Below, one piece after another: positions 8,874-30,164 of a stretch of 64,000 bases of DNA. The notes under the pieces were generated by a model that did no database searches, was not told where the DNA came from, and saw only the letters and a list, made by a program, of their open reading frames with translations. The DNA is from Nectonema munidae (taxonomy: Eukaryota > Nematomorpha > Nectonematoida > Nectonematidae), in NCBI GenBank assembly GCA_030549495.1, contig JAUIRK010001002.1:248001-312000 (forward strand), in the 5' to 3' direction. Both the position numbers and the translations under genes were made by a program. Within the stretch, counting starts at the first letter, position 1, and every line of letters begins with the position of its first letter.

Positions 8874-11496
8874 CAGTGGTTCTTAACCTGGCGGTCGTGA
8901 CCCCCTTAGGGGTAATTTTAAATTCTTAGAGGGGTAATGAAAACCGGATTAAAAATTGTTTTTATTAGTCGTTTTGTGATAATGATAAAAGGTACATTCA
9001 AGCATTTTTTCTCTACGCAAAAACAGGATGTAAATTTCTTATAATAAATGTATTAGAAATTAGTCAGTATTTTTCTAATCCTCCATATGTAGTCGTCAAA
9101 ACACATTTTTGTCATCTTAAATTGCTTCTTTTCTCCATGCTTTTGCTCTATATAATTTTCCTAACACATATCACATACGGCTGTAATTTCTTTTTCCATT
9201 TTGACTTTATCAAATTACATCAATCATAAATAATTGTTTTATCATTGTTATTTAATATCGGTTGAAATGAAATCATATTGCACATGCATACAACAATGAT
9301 AATAATAAAAGAAAGAAGAGTATACTTTGAAGTTTTTTCATAACTTTGCTACGTAGTATTTTCAAGCGTTTGATTGTTGCAATAATTTCACTTATATTTT
9401 TCTCAGTTTTAATGTCTGCTAAAAAACGCACATATAATGAAGCTTTTCTCAAATTTGGTTTTACAAGTATTATTCAAAACTCAGTTGTTAAACCCCAATG
9501 TGTTATTTGTAGTAAAGTTATGAAGCCAAGTAAATTGAAGCAACACTTCGAAACTGTTCATACCCAACACGCTGGTAAAAGTTTAAATTATTTTAAACAA
9601 AAAGAAACATCTTTAGAAGCAAGCCGGATAGATTCAACTGGGCACTTGGCTGTGCAAAGTAAAGCCGCTCTAAAAGCATCTTTTAAAATTGCATTGAACA
9701 TTGCAAAAGCTAAGAAACCTCATACTATTGGTGAAGAATTGATAAAACCTTGTATCTTAGAAGCAGTTTCATCTGTTCTTGGGCAAAAACAAGCAGAAGA
9801 ATTAAAATCAATTTCTCTTTCAAATGACACTATCAGAAAGCGTATTTTTGATATGAGTGAAGATACACTAATACAAACAGTAAATGCAGTGAAGGCTAGT
9901 TCTTTTTATTCTTTGCAACTTGATGAGTCAACAGATGTTTCATCATGCTCCCAACTTTTGGTTTATGCTCGATATTTTGAAGAACAAGCTTTAAAAGAAG
10001 AAAACTTGTTTTCTGAGCCAAAGTACCACAGCTCGTGGAGAAGACGTTTTCAAAATTCTTGAAAGCTTTTTAGCAAAACATAGTTTAAGCTGGAAAACCC
10101 TTGTTGGAGTATGTACTGACGGGGCTACATCAATGATTGGCTATAAATCTGGGTTTAAAGCTCTCGTTAAAATAACCGCACCCCACATCTCTTTTACTCA
10201 CTGCATGATTCACCGCTATGCTTTAGCGATGAAAACTCTTCCGCCATCTCTTCGAGAAGTTTTGGATTTAGTTGTCAAGATTGTAAATCATATTAGAAAA
10301 AATGCTACAACTTCGAGAATTTTTAAAAATATGTGTGAAGAAATTGGTATGAATTTTTCACTTCTTCTTCTGCAAACAGATACATTCTCTCGAGGCTCTC
10401 GAGAGGTAACGTATTAAATAGATTTTTTCACCTTCGAGAACCGCTATTAACATTATTAGAACAAGGGTCTTCTTCTAAATCTAAAGAAAATTTTTTTTTA
10501 ATTAAAATGAAGGATGAAGTTTTTCTATCCAAAGTTGCCTACCTTGCAGATTTTTTTACTTAAATGAATTCAATAAGTACCTGTCTCCAATGAAATCTTT
10601 CCTTTTCTCATATTATTTTAGATAAAATAGCAGGTTTTCAATCTAAAATCAGATTAAAAATAATGAAATGAGCTTTTTTCCTCAAATGACTTCTTTTCTA
10701 AGTTCTTCAACCAAAAAGAATGTACTTTTTGTGAAGAAATATTAGCTTAGAAATAAATTTAGAAGAATTAGAATCGTTTTAATGATGCTTGGATATTTAG
10801 ACCTTTTTCGGTGAGCGAAAGTGCAATTGAGAATAGTGATATCTCTGCTAAGATTGAGTTTCTCCAAATTCGAGAAAACATTCAACTTAAACTTGATTTC
10901 AACGAACAATCACTTAGTTTTGGGCAAAATTGGAAACTGTTTACCCTGTTCTTTCGAAACGTGCCATGCAATTTTTAGTACAGTCCCCTTCAACTTATCG
11001 CTGCGAGACAGGATTTTGTGCCACGATGAGCTTAAAAACAAGTTCACGTAATAAACGTGTTATTGATGCGGACATGAGATGTTGCTTATCAAACATTGTG
11101 CCGTGTTTTGAAAAAATTTTATCTGATAAACAGTACCAACCTTCTCATTAATATATATATTTAGTATTGTTTTTGAATAAATGTTTGTCTTTTTTATTTT
11201 TATTAAGAACAAGAAAACATTTTTTCTTACTGAAAAAGAAAGTTAGTGTGCATGTTGTGTGTGTGCGTGTGTTGTTATGCTAAAAATAGGTCATGGGTAT
11301 TCAATAAAGTCAAAATAAAGAACTTAATAAAATATAATTGTTTATTTATAAAATCATTCAGTTAAAAAAGTTTTATTAAGAATATGATGTTTTAACAAAG
11401 CATATAGTAAAAATAAGTAAAAAAACTTGTAGGGGGTCACAACAAATTTTTAATTTTTAAAGGGGGTCACAATGACAAAAAGGTTAAAAACCACTG
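8874..11496 (+). mobile_element. hAT DNA transposon with terminal inverted repeats
   Basis: The left terminus 'cagtggttcttaacctgg' (8874) is matched by the inverse of the right terminus, which ends 'ggttaaaaaccactg' (11496); both ends carry a 'gtgaccccctt' block further in. The 2.6 kb length and the enclosed BED-finger transposase relic make this a near full-length hAT. The flanks ('gtagttta' and 'actagtac') do not give a clear 8 bp target duplication, so the duplication has decayed or the edges have altered. The transposase is inactive. Confidence 0.9.
9412..11151 (+). pseudogene. hAT transposase, ZBED5/SCAND3-like, broken
   Basis: The start is taken at the ATG at 9412 (MSAKKRTYNEAFLKFGFT), the usual beginning of this subfamily, instead of the in-frame ATG at 9346. 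Residues 25-50 form a BED-type finger (CVICSKVMKPSKLKQHFETVH). FYSLQLDESTDVSSCSQLLV (about 9905-9963) carries the first catalytic Asp. After a frame change, VCTDGATSMIG (near 10105-10140) has the second, then HCMIHRYALAMKTLP. The middle (10420-10820) is eroded. The C-terminus ends in QFLVQSPSTYRCETGFCATM and ALSNI-like sequence, the dimerisation region (10960-11151). At least four frame breaks are present. Confidence 0.9.
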
Positions 11497-11943
11497 ACTA
11501 GTACGTATCTTCTTTGATGGAACATGAATTGAGAAAATTAGATCTTGACACTGAGTAGTAGTCATTCATCAATTTATCGTTTTGGTAGTTTGATACATCT
11601 ATTTGATTGTTGTTCTTTTTCATTTTTCCGCTATTGTTTTACAAAATGGATAGAAGCAAAAAAATAATAGAATTGATTCTCGTGTTTCATCTTCATTAGG
11701 GATCGTTCACAATTGACTTTACCCCCTCCCACTTTTAGTTAACATCAACTTTTAAGAAAAAATAGATGAAAAATTTTAATTTTGTAGAAAATATTTGGTC
11801 AATTCTATCAAAAATATTTAGCCCACAACTATTTTCATCTTCATATTTAACTTCTACTTATTCGTACCTTTCATTTTCTAAAATTATTTGAGCTTGTGTG
11901 GGTTTAAAGATGCATAATGATGAGTGCTTGTTTTTTTCTTTAA
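11497..11943. other. Non-coding stretch between hAT and piggyBac element 2
   Basis: The first 130 bp may be the interrupted continuation of the minus-strand hAT relic. Near 11698, 'agggatcgttcacaattgac' followed by a C-run resembles the segment at 23288 ('aggggtcattcacaatttat'), suggesting both derive from one unnamed repeat. Otherwise nothing is recognised. Confidence 0.4.
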
Positions 11944-12736
11944 CCTTCGAATTACGGACAATTTTAGTATAGCATCGATTACGGAGATATGGCAATTTAC
12001 TCCACATACACAAATTAGTTATAACAAATTTAATTAATCTAAAAATGTAAAAAAAAGTTCAAATTGTCATTTATTTTTCAAAATCAAAATTAAAAAACAA
12101 AAAAAAATTTTTGTATTAAATTTTTTGGTCGTTAGTGGATTCTAAGCGGATCCCTAAACACAACTTTCTCCATAATACAGCAATTGTAAATCTTTACGTT
12201 GCACATCAACTTCAGATTTTCCGCCTTTATTTTATATTATATGCTGTGTCATAATCAAGAGCGCATCATATAATTTCATGATACTCAGACAGTTTGACCT
12301 TGAAACAACTCGCTTCAAAATTGTTTACACATTGTGAACCTTCATTACGAAGTTCTTATTCATAAAACCATTACGCGAAATTTCAAAATGCATATGTTTG
12401 GTATTGAGTCAAACATTGTACATTTGAAGTTCAAGGAAACGGAGTTGATTTCAATTGTATTTGCATGATAATATAATCTATATAATCAAAAAAGATGCCA
12501 TCTATCCATAAAATTAGTAAACAAAATGAACTGTAAGCGGGTGTGTTAGAAGTATGAAGTATCAGCGTTCAATTGGTAATACATAAATAACCTTGACTTG
12601 GCTTTCATTCACTTCAAAATATAATTTTTATTTCATCTCTGCTGAAATCAAATAATTTGTCATTATAATATCATTTGATCATTATTTTCTTCACAGTCGT
12701 CTTTTCTCTGTTAGTGCAATTTTATTTGTTTTACCA

Positions 12737-13066
12737 ATGGAATCAGAACATAGTTCAAGTTCGTTCTTTGAAGAAACAACAGATTCGAATGAAACTTTTA
12801 GTAGTTTTGATTCAAGCGATAATGAAATAGATGATAACTTGATTTCATCAGATCAAGTAGAGTATAGTTGGGAGCCTTTTACGAGCACACGTGGAAGAAC
12901 TCTATCTGAGAATATTAGAGACATCATAACTGTGCCACCTGGTCCTAGAGGTTTAGCTTCTGGTGAAACAGACATCTTAAAAATTTCCCACCTGTTCTTC
13001 ACTCAAAGCATGGTTAATTTTATATTCATGAAAACAAAGTTAAAAATGCAACTCAATTATGAGTAA
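12737..13066 (+). pseudogene. piggyBac 2 transposase, N-terminal part
   Basis: The acidic, Ser-rich beginning MESEHSSSSFFEETTDSNET is typical of piggyBac transposase N-termini. It is followed by VPPGPRGLASGETDILKISH and LFFTQSMVNF, the start of the DDE_Tnp_1_7 domain. The frame then runs into non-homologous sequence and stops at 13066, shortly before the MITE insertion at 13124. The start ATG at 12737 suits the family. The rest of the protein resumes near 14660. Confidence 0.85.
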
Positions 13067-13123
13067 ATTTTAATTCATTATATTTATCTGTTTGGTATTT
13101 CGTTTTGGTCAATGTAGCTTGAT

Positions 13124-13962
13124 ATTGGGTTGCCAGATTACAAGATTAGAAATTCGAGACACAGTGGCGGTTCTAAGGGGTGCCATGCCCCCCCCCCCCT
13201 CCAGTTTTTTTGGCTGGACCCCATGTTAGCCCCTCCACATCAAATACCTATTTTACTGGATTTAAAATTTACACGAAACTTTTTATAATTTAATTTTTTT
13301 GAGTCAGTTTTGCATTCAGGTGAAGAAATATCTCCCTTATCTGGATGGGTGAATCTTAAACCAAGAGCGCTCTTAATTTGATTTTCATTCATTGGAATAA
13401 TTCAAAGAAAAAAAAGTACAACATATGTATCTAGTAAATTGCAAAATTTATAAAAAATTATCGATTTAAAAACTTGGTCCTTGTTTGGCCCCTCACTTTT
13501 GAAAATGTAGAACCGCCACTGCCGGGACACTCTTGTAATTTCTCAGCATATATATAAATTTATACCTACATACACAGCGAGGCCAATATATTATTATAAA
13601 ACGTAAAGATAATTATCACAAACATAAAGAAAGATTTTAAAAGGGGTGTAAAGAAAACAAAAGGAAAATAATTATATACACACACACACACCTATACAAA
13701 CATACAGAGAAAAACAAACAACTAAGGGTAAAAATCCAGATTAAGATATGGTGGATTGTCCCTCAAGAAAAAGATGCAGCTATGAATTATAATCACATAC
13801 AAAGTTTCAACTAATAACCTTTTTAAGGTGTTAAATATAATATTATTATGGTGAACTAAAATCGGGACAATAAGGATGTCCCAGAAGTGTCAATGCGGGA
13901 GAGGGGACAAAATGATCAAATTCGGGACATGTCCCGGAAAAACGGGACGCCTGACAACCCTA
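13124..13962. mobile_element. Non-autonomous hAT-like element inserted in piggyBac 2
   Basis: The termini 'attgggttgccaga' (13124) and '...ctgacaacccta' (13962) are inverted. The flanks 'agcttgat' (13116-13123) and 'agcttgaa' (13963-13970) are an 8 bp target duplication with one mismatch, the length used by hAT elements. The right arm is rich in 'cgggac' motifs, seen here as 'gtcccggaaaaacgggac'. There is no coding capacity, and the element is itself interrupted by 13162-13521. Confidence 0.8.
13162..13521. mobile_element. hAT MITE nested inside the 13124-13962 element
   Basis: The terminal repeats 'cagtggcggttcta' (13162) and 'tagaaccgccactg' (13521) are perfect inverses. The flanks 'tcgagaca' (13154-13161) and 'ccgggaca' (13522-13529) match at six of eight positions, consistent with an aged 8 bp target duplication. 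360 bp, non-coding. A long C-run follows the left terminus. Confidence 0.85.
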
Positions 13963-14038
13963 AGCTTGAACTAAAACTGGATTAAAAATATTTTTGAAAA
14001 CGTTAAGCCTATACATAAGTTTTTATTGCTATATACAA

Positions 14039-14381
14039 CAGGGACTTCAGAGAATTTCTCAGAGAGGTTCAGAGAATTATTTAAGGGCAGGTGCTCAAGT
14101 AGAGAAAACGGCTGAAATATAGTTATCATCATAGAGTCTACTTAACTATTTATCAGTAAAACTAAGAAAGTTACAAGAAAAAATTATATAAACTTATTCA
14201 TAAATGACTATGAGGGTATTTGTGTGGGTACGGCCTCTTGTGCCTTAGTCTATCTTTATCTACGTCACTGGTTTAGACATATAAGTAACACATACCTCTA
14301 TAAAGGGCAATTTTAAAACAGGAGAAAAAAGGGCAGTTGCTTGAGCACTCCAAGCACCCCCCCCCCCTCTGCACGTCCCAG
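14039..14381. mobile_element. hAT MITE with perfect 8 bp target duplication
   Basis: It starts 'cagggacttcagag' and ends 'ctgcacgtcccag', imperfect inverses that share a further 'ggtgctcaag' block (near 14090, and inverted near 14345). The flanking 8-mers 'atatacaa' at 14031-14038 and 14382-14389 are identical, indicating a more recent insertion than the 13124 element. 343 bp, non-coding. It lies in the same piggyBac gene. Confidence 0.85.
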
Positions 14382-14654
14382 ATATACAATACTTGTTTAC
14401 TAATCTATTTGATTTATGATACTTTCGGTTTCAGAACTTTTGTCCACATACGTATTCATTATACAAATTTCGATATAAATATAATTATAAATAATAGTTG
14501 ATCTCGTATATTTATTAAGACATCATTCAATAACATTTTTGAACTCAATAGAATTCTAAGCATAAACTAAATGAAATATTTATATTTAATTTTAGATTTT
14601 TTAATTAGAATTTTAAGTTTTCAAATAAAACAATTTAACTTGAATATTTTTATT

Positions 14655-15956
14655 TAGAAAAGAGCATCCAAAACATCGTAATTTAAAATATTGTTTTGAA
14701 AAGTTTGAATCTTACCATTTATTGGCTTATTTTGGATTGTTACTTCATATCGGTCAATGTATGGATCAAAGAGTCAAGGTTACTGATTTATATAATGATT
14801 CATTTGGAAGCCCATTTCTGAAAGCTGCTCTAGCAAGATGTTTTTTTTAATTCAAATTTTTTTATGCTTTGATGATAAGCGTCAAAGAAATCCTAGCGAT
14901 AAGCTTTCAGCAATTCGAACGCTCCATGATCACTTTTATGACGTGTTTTCTTTGTACTGGACACCTAATTCTTCGGTTACAATTGACGAACAAATAGTTT
15001 GTTTCAGAGGTAGATGTAAACTAAAAGTCTATGATCCTAAGAAGCCTGGCCATTATGGCCTTAAAATTTATGATTTATGTGATTCAGAAACCTCAAATTT
15101 ATATCACTGGTTTGCCTGATAAAAGATACTTTTCTTCTTTTCAAATTTCTCAAAGGCTAATCAATGACACCAATCTCCCAAAAAGGTGCGGAATTTTTAT
15201 GTATAGGTTTTTTACCTCTTTAGAAATTGCTAAGTGGGCTCTGACAAAAGACTACACAGTTTGCGGGACTGTGAGGCATACAAGAAAATTTGTACCAAGA
15301 ATTTTCCAACCTTCATATTTGAAAACATTGAAACTAAATGAATGTGAATCGCGCACGATATACTGCAAAGAAGCCTCACTTATAGCGTGCATACCAAAAA
15401 AACACGCCAAACGTGATTTTAAAGTTGTTTATGTGTTGTAATCACAGCACAGAAAGCAAATCGTCACTTCAAACAGAGATGGTAAACCTGATTCTTTGTT
15501 GGAGTACAATAAACATAAAAGTGGTGTTGACGTAGGAAACCGAATGGTCAAGCAGTACAGATCTTACAAGCCATGTCGAAGATGGACTGCTGCGGCTTTT
15601 TTAACTATCTTGATATATCTTGTCTAAATGCTTATGTAATCTCTAAACATAATTCACCTGAAGATTATCCAACAAAAATGAACAACGCAAGAAAGCTTTT
15701 TCTGAAAAAACTTTCCAGGTGTCTGAGTGAAGAGTCAATGCAAGTGAGAGCTTCAACACCTCAAATTAACTTGAAAACAAAATCTCTTCTTTCATTTTTT
15801 GGATTTAATTCTGTAGATGTTTCATCATCTAACAACCGTAGAGGATTTTGCTTCAATTGTCTTCCTAAAAAGATTCGATCTACTAGAAAATGCAAAACTT
15901 GTTCCAAGTTTATTTGCAAAGTCCATTCAAACTTCACTTGCAATTCCTGCTTATAA
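14655..15956 (+). pseudogene. piggyBac 2 transposase, catalytic core and C-terminal finger
   Basis: The reading LAYFGLLLHIGQCMDQRVKV (about 14720-14780) leads to DKLSAIRTLHDHFYDVF and VTIDEQIVCFRGRCKLK (14985-15035), with the conserved D-E-x-x-V-x-F-R-G-R block holding a catalytic Asp. YDPKKPGHYGLKIYDLCDS follows. Another frame gives CGTVRHTRKFVPR (15270) and KSGVDVGNRMVKQYRSYKPC (15520-15580), with the third catalytic Asp in G-V-D. The end is a Cys-rich finger, CFNCLPKK, CKTCSKFICKVHSNFTCNSC, with a stop at 15954-15956. Three frame changes are visible. It is one of three piggyBac copies in the window. Confidence 0.9.
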
Positions 15957-16254
15957 GTTCTGCTTTTATTTGCTTTCTAATACTTTTTTTCAATTGCCAC
16001 TCTAATTTTTTTTATTATACTTAATTTTCAAAAAATTTTAACGCCATCTATACAAAAAGTTTAAAATTTTTTAAAATTTTCAATCTCATGCTTGAATGCA
16101 TGTTATGAAAAAAATATAAATACCATTTTAAAAGACTTGAAAATAAAGTGAAATTTACATAGTACTGAAAAAATTTTGATAATAGAAAAATTTCTTGCAA
16201 TTTTCATTTTAGTTTTATCGTGGAGTAAATTGCCATATGTTAGTAATCCGAAGG

Positions 16255-16559
16255 TACAAAAGTTCTTTGAACACTTCAAGCAACTGCGGCGTTCTATTAA
16301 AGTTCGTCCTTCGGCATCCAATTTTTGCAAAGAAGGGCAGAACTCACCGAAATATCTACTTAATCCAAGAGATTTCATAAACTGAGCTTGAAATAGTGAA
16401 CCAAAATAACGGTTTATCATGTTTATAGTTAAGCCTTCTGTTGTTGAACTAATTGGAACAGGTGGTAAAAATCTAAAAACAGAATTAACAAAAATGCAGG
16501 TAACAACTTTCGCTTGAAAATCTAAGCTTAATCTCACCAAATGAGCAAGAATGTGTTTT
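16255..16559. other. Unassigned stretch right of piggyBac 2
   Basis: A minus-strand open frame of 145 codons (16103-16540) crosses the piggyBac terminus into this stretch. I recognise no family in it, and because it spans the transposon end it is probably fortuitous. Nothing else is seen. Confidence 0.35.
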
Positions 16560-18060
16560 CAATATTCGCTCTTTGCCTTTTTGGTTGTTTAATAGAAAAT
16601 GGACAAATAAGACATGATCCTGAAAGAACCAGGTCCCTTCGGATGCTAAGGCTCCCGAAAAACCGATTGAATTAGAAAGTTAAAGGTTTGTTCAGTTATT
16701 ATTCAAAATAGATTCATAAATTTTCTAAATTAATTAGCCCGCTAATTTGTGCTAGTTTTCTCTTGGCAAAGAACAAACTGATGCTTTCAATGAAATAAAA
16801 ACAAGATTTTGAATTCTGTAATTTGGGCTATAGATGCTAAGACTACTTTTGAAGTTAAAACAGAAGCAAGCAATTAAACCGCATCAGCGGCTCTCCATCA
16901 AGAAGGACGACCTGACGCCTTTTTTTCAAAGACTCTTTTAGGCAGTGAGAAGAAATATTCCATCATAGAGGAAGCTCTCGCAATCATTGAGACCCTGAAG
17001 CCATCCAATTGAAAACTTCCGTTTCCTTCATTCAAAATTAGCTCATCCTGAAGTCACGCGGTTGCAGAACTAAGAAGTTGTCATTTTTTGTTGCAGAAGT
17101 CCTTATGTTCCAAATGTCCTGTGTGCTGCTGGATCAAGCCAAGGTTCGCAAAATTTGAACAATGATAAAGGCTACAAGACCATGGGAGCGACTCAATTTG
17201 AGGACCACTACCTAGTGCTAAGCATAATAAATGTGTTCTGCTGGTTGTCGACGAGTTTTCGCGATTGCCTTGACATATCGTCTACGATTTTGATAAAGCA
17301 GTTAACTGGGTTGTTTTCCGTATTTGGACTGCCAAATTATGTTCATTCTGATTGTGGAAGTGGATACATGAGTGAACAGTTTTGCAACTTCTTGAAATCT
17401 CATAATGTTGTACTTAGTAGAACGACTCCTTACAACCAGGCTGGATATGGTCAGTCGAGATTTGTGGAAACGATATGGAAATCTATCCAACTCTGAAATC
17501 TAGGAATTAAAATGTAGTCCACTGGGAAGATGCTATCCCTGAAGCGTTACATTCGATCAGGACTTTAACTACTACTTCAACAAATGTTTCACCGCATGAT
17601 TTAATCTTTAAATTTTCTAGAAAAACTTCCATGAGAGCAGCTGTACCACATTGGGTCTTATCTCCATGCAGAGGTTAACGGAAAATTGGTAAAAACGCGA
17701 ACGACTTATATTGAGCAAATCATTTGTATGCACACATAAGGTATCCAAGATCCAGGAAAGATAGTCTAAAACACTTTGCCCCGGCTCCTAGTAGTGGTGA
17801 CGTTTATTGGCAAGTAAATATTGAAAAGCAGTTGGCAGAAAATCTCAACACTGATTGTTCTGAACAAGAAAAGCCAACTTCTGAAGATGTTATATCAATC
17901 CCTGAAGAACCCAATTATGATGATCATAGAAAGGAGGTGGAACAAAGTCATATTAATGCAGGCAAAAAAGAGATGATCCAAAAAGAGCTCGAACCTGTTC
18001 TAAGATCATCCCGCGAAAGAAAACCTGTTGAACGTTATAAGCCCCCTTATTTTTAGAAGA
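16560..18060 (+). mobile_element. Ty3/gypsy-type LTR retrotransposon fossil (partial pol)
   Basis: Plus-strand protein remains lie in pol order: the RT connection region (KGLFSYYSK near 16690), RNase H (GRPDAFFSKTLLGSEKKYSI, about 16905-16965) and the integrase core (17155-17495, with FGLPNYVHSDCGSGYMSEQF and TPYNQAGYGQ). A charged C-terminal part ends in RSSRERKPVERYKPPYF at about 18055. Gag, protease and most of RT are absent, and no LTR is recognised on either side. It is a broken fossil with several breaks. Order and motifs place it with Ty3/gypsy elements. Confidence 0.85.
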
Positions 18061-18285
18061 AATTAAAATCATTTAATGTTAAAATAATTTTTTTAAAAAC
18101 AAGTTCGAGCGTAAAATTGAAAAATAATCCAATTTCTTATCAAAATTTAGGATACACAGGTACACGATAGTGCTGGGAGAAATATAATTCTTAGTAATAT
18201 GTTAGGAAGATACATCAAGCACGCGTATTTAACATCTTGAACACAAACAAATCAAGCATAATTTAATATATAGTAATGACATCGG

Positions 18286-18402
18286 TAAATGGCCTAATGG
18301 TCTGAGCGTAGGGTCTGGATTCAAGATCGTGACTATCCTTACCATCTGTCCAGCTATGGGAGATTATTCTTCCCTTGAATGCGCTATACCGACGACTAAA
18401 AA
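18286..18402 (+). mobile_element. tRNA-derived SINE, family 1 (decayed copy)
   Basis: 'aatggcctaatggtctgagc' (18291-18310) is an A-box-like D-arm region. 'cgtagggtct' and the tail 'ctatgggagattattcttcc' match the better preserved minus-strand copy at 46245-46345. The B box has been lost in a small deletion (only 'ggattcaagatcg' remains). It lies about 100 bp beyond the RPL3 stop codon. Confidence 0.65.
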
Positions 18403-18502
18403 ATGAGAAGAAATAGGATTTAGTTCTCTAAATAATTAAACAAATCTAGAAACAAAATTATAATCATAGATTTTTATTTAACAATTAAATTGTTCTTCAT
18501 AA

Positions 18503-28003
<9,501 letters not shown>

Positions 28004-29850
28004 CTTAAAAAACAAATTTATATAGCTAAGAAGGTTGAATGCTGAATTCGAAACAAAAATGGGCACTTAGAGAACTTTACTTAAACAGCAAATTGATTAT
28101 GATTTAACATTAAAATTTTGCATTTTCTGAAAAGCTTTAAAAAATGGTAGCTTTATAATTTTGCACGGAACAGAAGAAACAATGAAAAAGAAAAATAATT
28201 TATCAATGGTATTAAATTTTCATTCAGTAGAAAATATTTGGTAAAACATAAACGATGGTAAACAGATAGCAAATTCTTTGTTTTAGTTCTATTTGCCTTT
28301 TCGCAATTAAACTTTGTTCAATACTTTTATATATTAAATTTTTTTAATTAATAGTGAATGGGAGATGAAAACGTTAAAACAAGTGGGGCTAACGGTTAAT
28401 AAATTCCTAAATGTATTACTAGAATCAAACGCGAAATGTTGAAGCAAGTTCAACTCCAAAAGCAAAAAATATGACTATTACTCTGATTACACAGCCGTTT
28501 GTCTTTCATGCATCTATGAAATATTTTGCATTTAAAATCCAAATAAAAAAATTAATTATTACGTTAATTTAAAATTTAAGTTATAAGAATTCTCAGTGAA
28601 GAGTGGGGCAATTCGAAATCTAAATATATTAATTTTGCATTAAGAACGAATTCTTATATTGCGCACGGCAACACAAATGGGAAAATTATAACGATTCAAT
28701 TGTCTTATCACTTTAAACTATATTTGGAAAAATTTATTAACCATTATTGAAAACTGTAAAACAACTTAAAACGGTGGACTTATTTTAACAATTTTTTTTA
28801 AAAAAATTTGTAAAGAAAAAAAAAAAAAAATTTTAAAAAAAAAAACCCAACCAAAAAGGGGGACCAAAAAAAAAAAACAAAAAATTACATACTTATAAAA
28901 TGAAATATTTGAAAGCATAATTTTATGGTAACAAATTATAAACGGGATACAAATTTTGATGTTAAATATTTTAAAACTATTTTCATTTTTATACATAATA
29001 AAGTGTATAAATTTTACGCAAAAAAGTATTTTCTAGTGAAATTGAGATAAGGTTCATTCAAGTTGCTTCATACTGTATATTAAGATTTACACAATTTTTT
29101 TATCTTTATCAGAAAATAGAAATTTGCACGATGCATTAGATGGTAAAATCGGCTTTTGGGATGAAAGATTTGAAGATGGCATAATACAAGATTATATTGA
29201 AATACGTTGATTAATTTTTGAAAAAATAGCATAAAAAGTAGGTTACCATTGTAGGATTACTTGAAGTTAATTATGGTTGTGCGATATAGAAATAAAATAA
29301 ATATAACAATTTTTCGAATAAACCTTTAAAATATTTATTTTACTTTCCTTTAAATGTGCTATGTAAATTTGAACAAATTTAGATTTTTAAATTAGTATTT
29401 ATATTAAAGTTTATATCTAAAAAGTAATAAAACAAGAAAACTCAAAAGATAATATATTTTTTATTGATAGAGATACCAAGAATTTGGAAATATCCAACCA
29501 TTTCACTAGGAGTAACAAACAGCTCATTGACCCCCTTGGATTTTAAATATTCGTATATTTTTTCGAAACCGTAGATAATTTTTTTCTGAGATAACTTTAA
29601 ATGTAAATAAAAATATTATACTTTAACATTTTAGTCGCGCTTTTATATTATTTTTCAATGTGTTTTTAGGCATCTATCTATAGTTAATTTTTTTAGTATC
29701 ATTTAAAGGTTTCTTTTATTTTGATAACTTTTATTGTTGTTCTTACATAATCAAATGGTTTCTAACTAAATAAACGGTATTAATTTTTCTAATCAAGAAT
29801 AAACATGGAGTAGTGCTCGTAAAAGGAAAAGATATCAAAAATCATTGAAA
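28004..29850. other. Upstream region of RPL3, no gene seen
   Basis: The RPL3 promoter and its ATG-only first exon should lie here on the minus strand. One candidate is ATG at 29249-29247 followed by GTAACC, but it is weak. At 28790-28880 there is a messy run of A, C and G homopolymers that looks like poor consensus sequence. Otherwise AT-rich and featureless. Confidence 0.4.
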
Positions 29851-30150
29851 AATCTACGTTGAAGAATTACTTAATGAAAATAATCCAAGAAGAGATTTTG
29901 AAGAAAAAACCCATAATGAAAGATTTTGCGATAACAAGAAAAGGACTAGAGCAGACACTAGAGAAGATGAAAATTGGAAAAGCTTCTCTAACTATCCAAG
30001 CTGAGGTATTGAAGAGTCTTGGGAAAGACGAAGTAGATATTCTATGGGGCCTACTACATAAAAGATTTAGTCAATGAAAAATACCACGAGGGTCCGAGAA
30101 AAAATTTGCTTATTCCTTTAGTTAAAGCCAAAAAAGGAAAAAAGGTTAAA
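29850..30150 (+). pseudogene. RTE-type LINE reverse transcriptase fragment
   Basis: The 72-codon frame includes ITRKGLEQTLEKMKIGKASL, AEVLKSLGKDEVDILWGLLH and, past a stop, RGSEKKFAYS-like sequence. This matches the block before the RT palm of RTE/BovB-like elements (E-x-A-L-x-K-M-K-x-G-K-A-x-G-P-D-x-I-x-A-E-V), though the usual GPDGI is missing. It is only about 100 codons long and dead. A Tigger relic in the opposite orientation follows directly. Confidence 0.6.
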
Positions 30151-30164
30151 GCCGCATTACTACA

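Larger units (their letters stand above)
11944..16254 (+). mobile_element. piggyBac element 2 with terminal inverted repeats, split by MITEs
   Basis: The left end starts 'ccttcgaattacgg' directly after TTAA (11940-11943). The right end reads 'agtaatccgaagg' to 16254, the inverse of the left. The subterminal block 'atggcaatttactccac' near 11990 is also inverted at about 16222-16238. The right flank is 'taca' instead of TTAA, so that side has mutated. Inside are transposase pieces in order and two independent insertions (13124-13962 with a nested 13162-13521, and 14039-14381). Total length without inserts is about 3.1 kb. Confidence 0.85.

Noticed and set aside
16103-16540. Minus-strand 145-codon frame
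   Set aside because: It crosses the right terminus of piggyBac 2 and matches no family I know; length is within chance for a window of this size.
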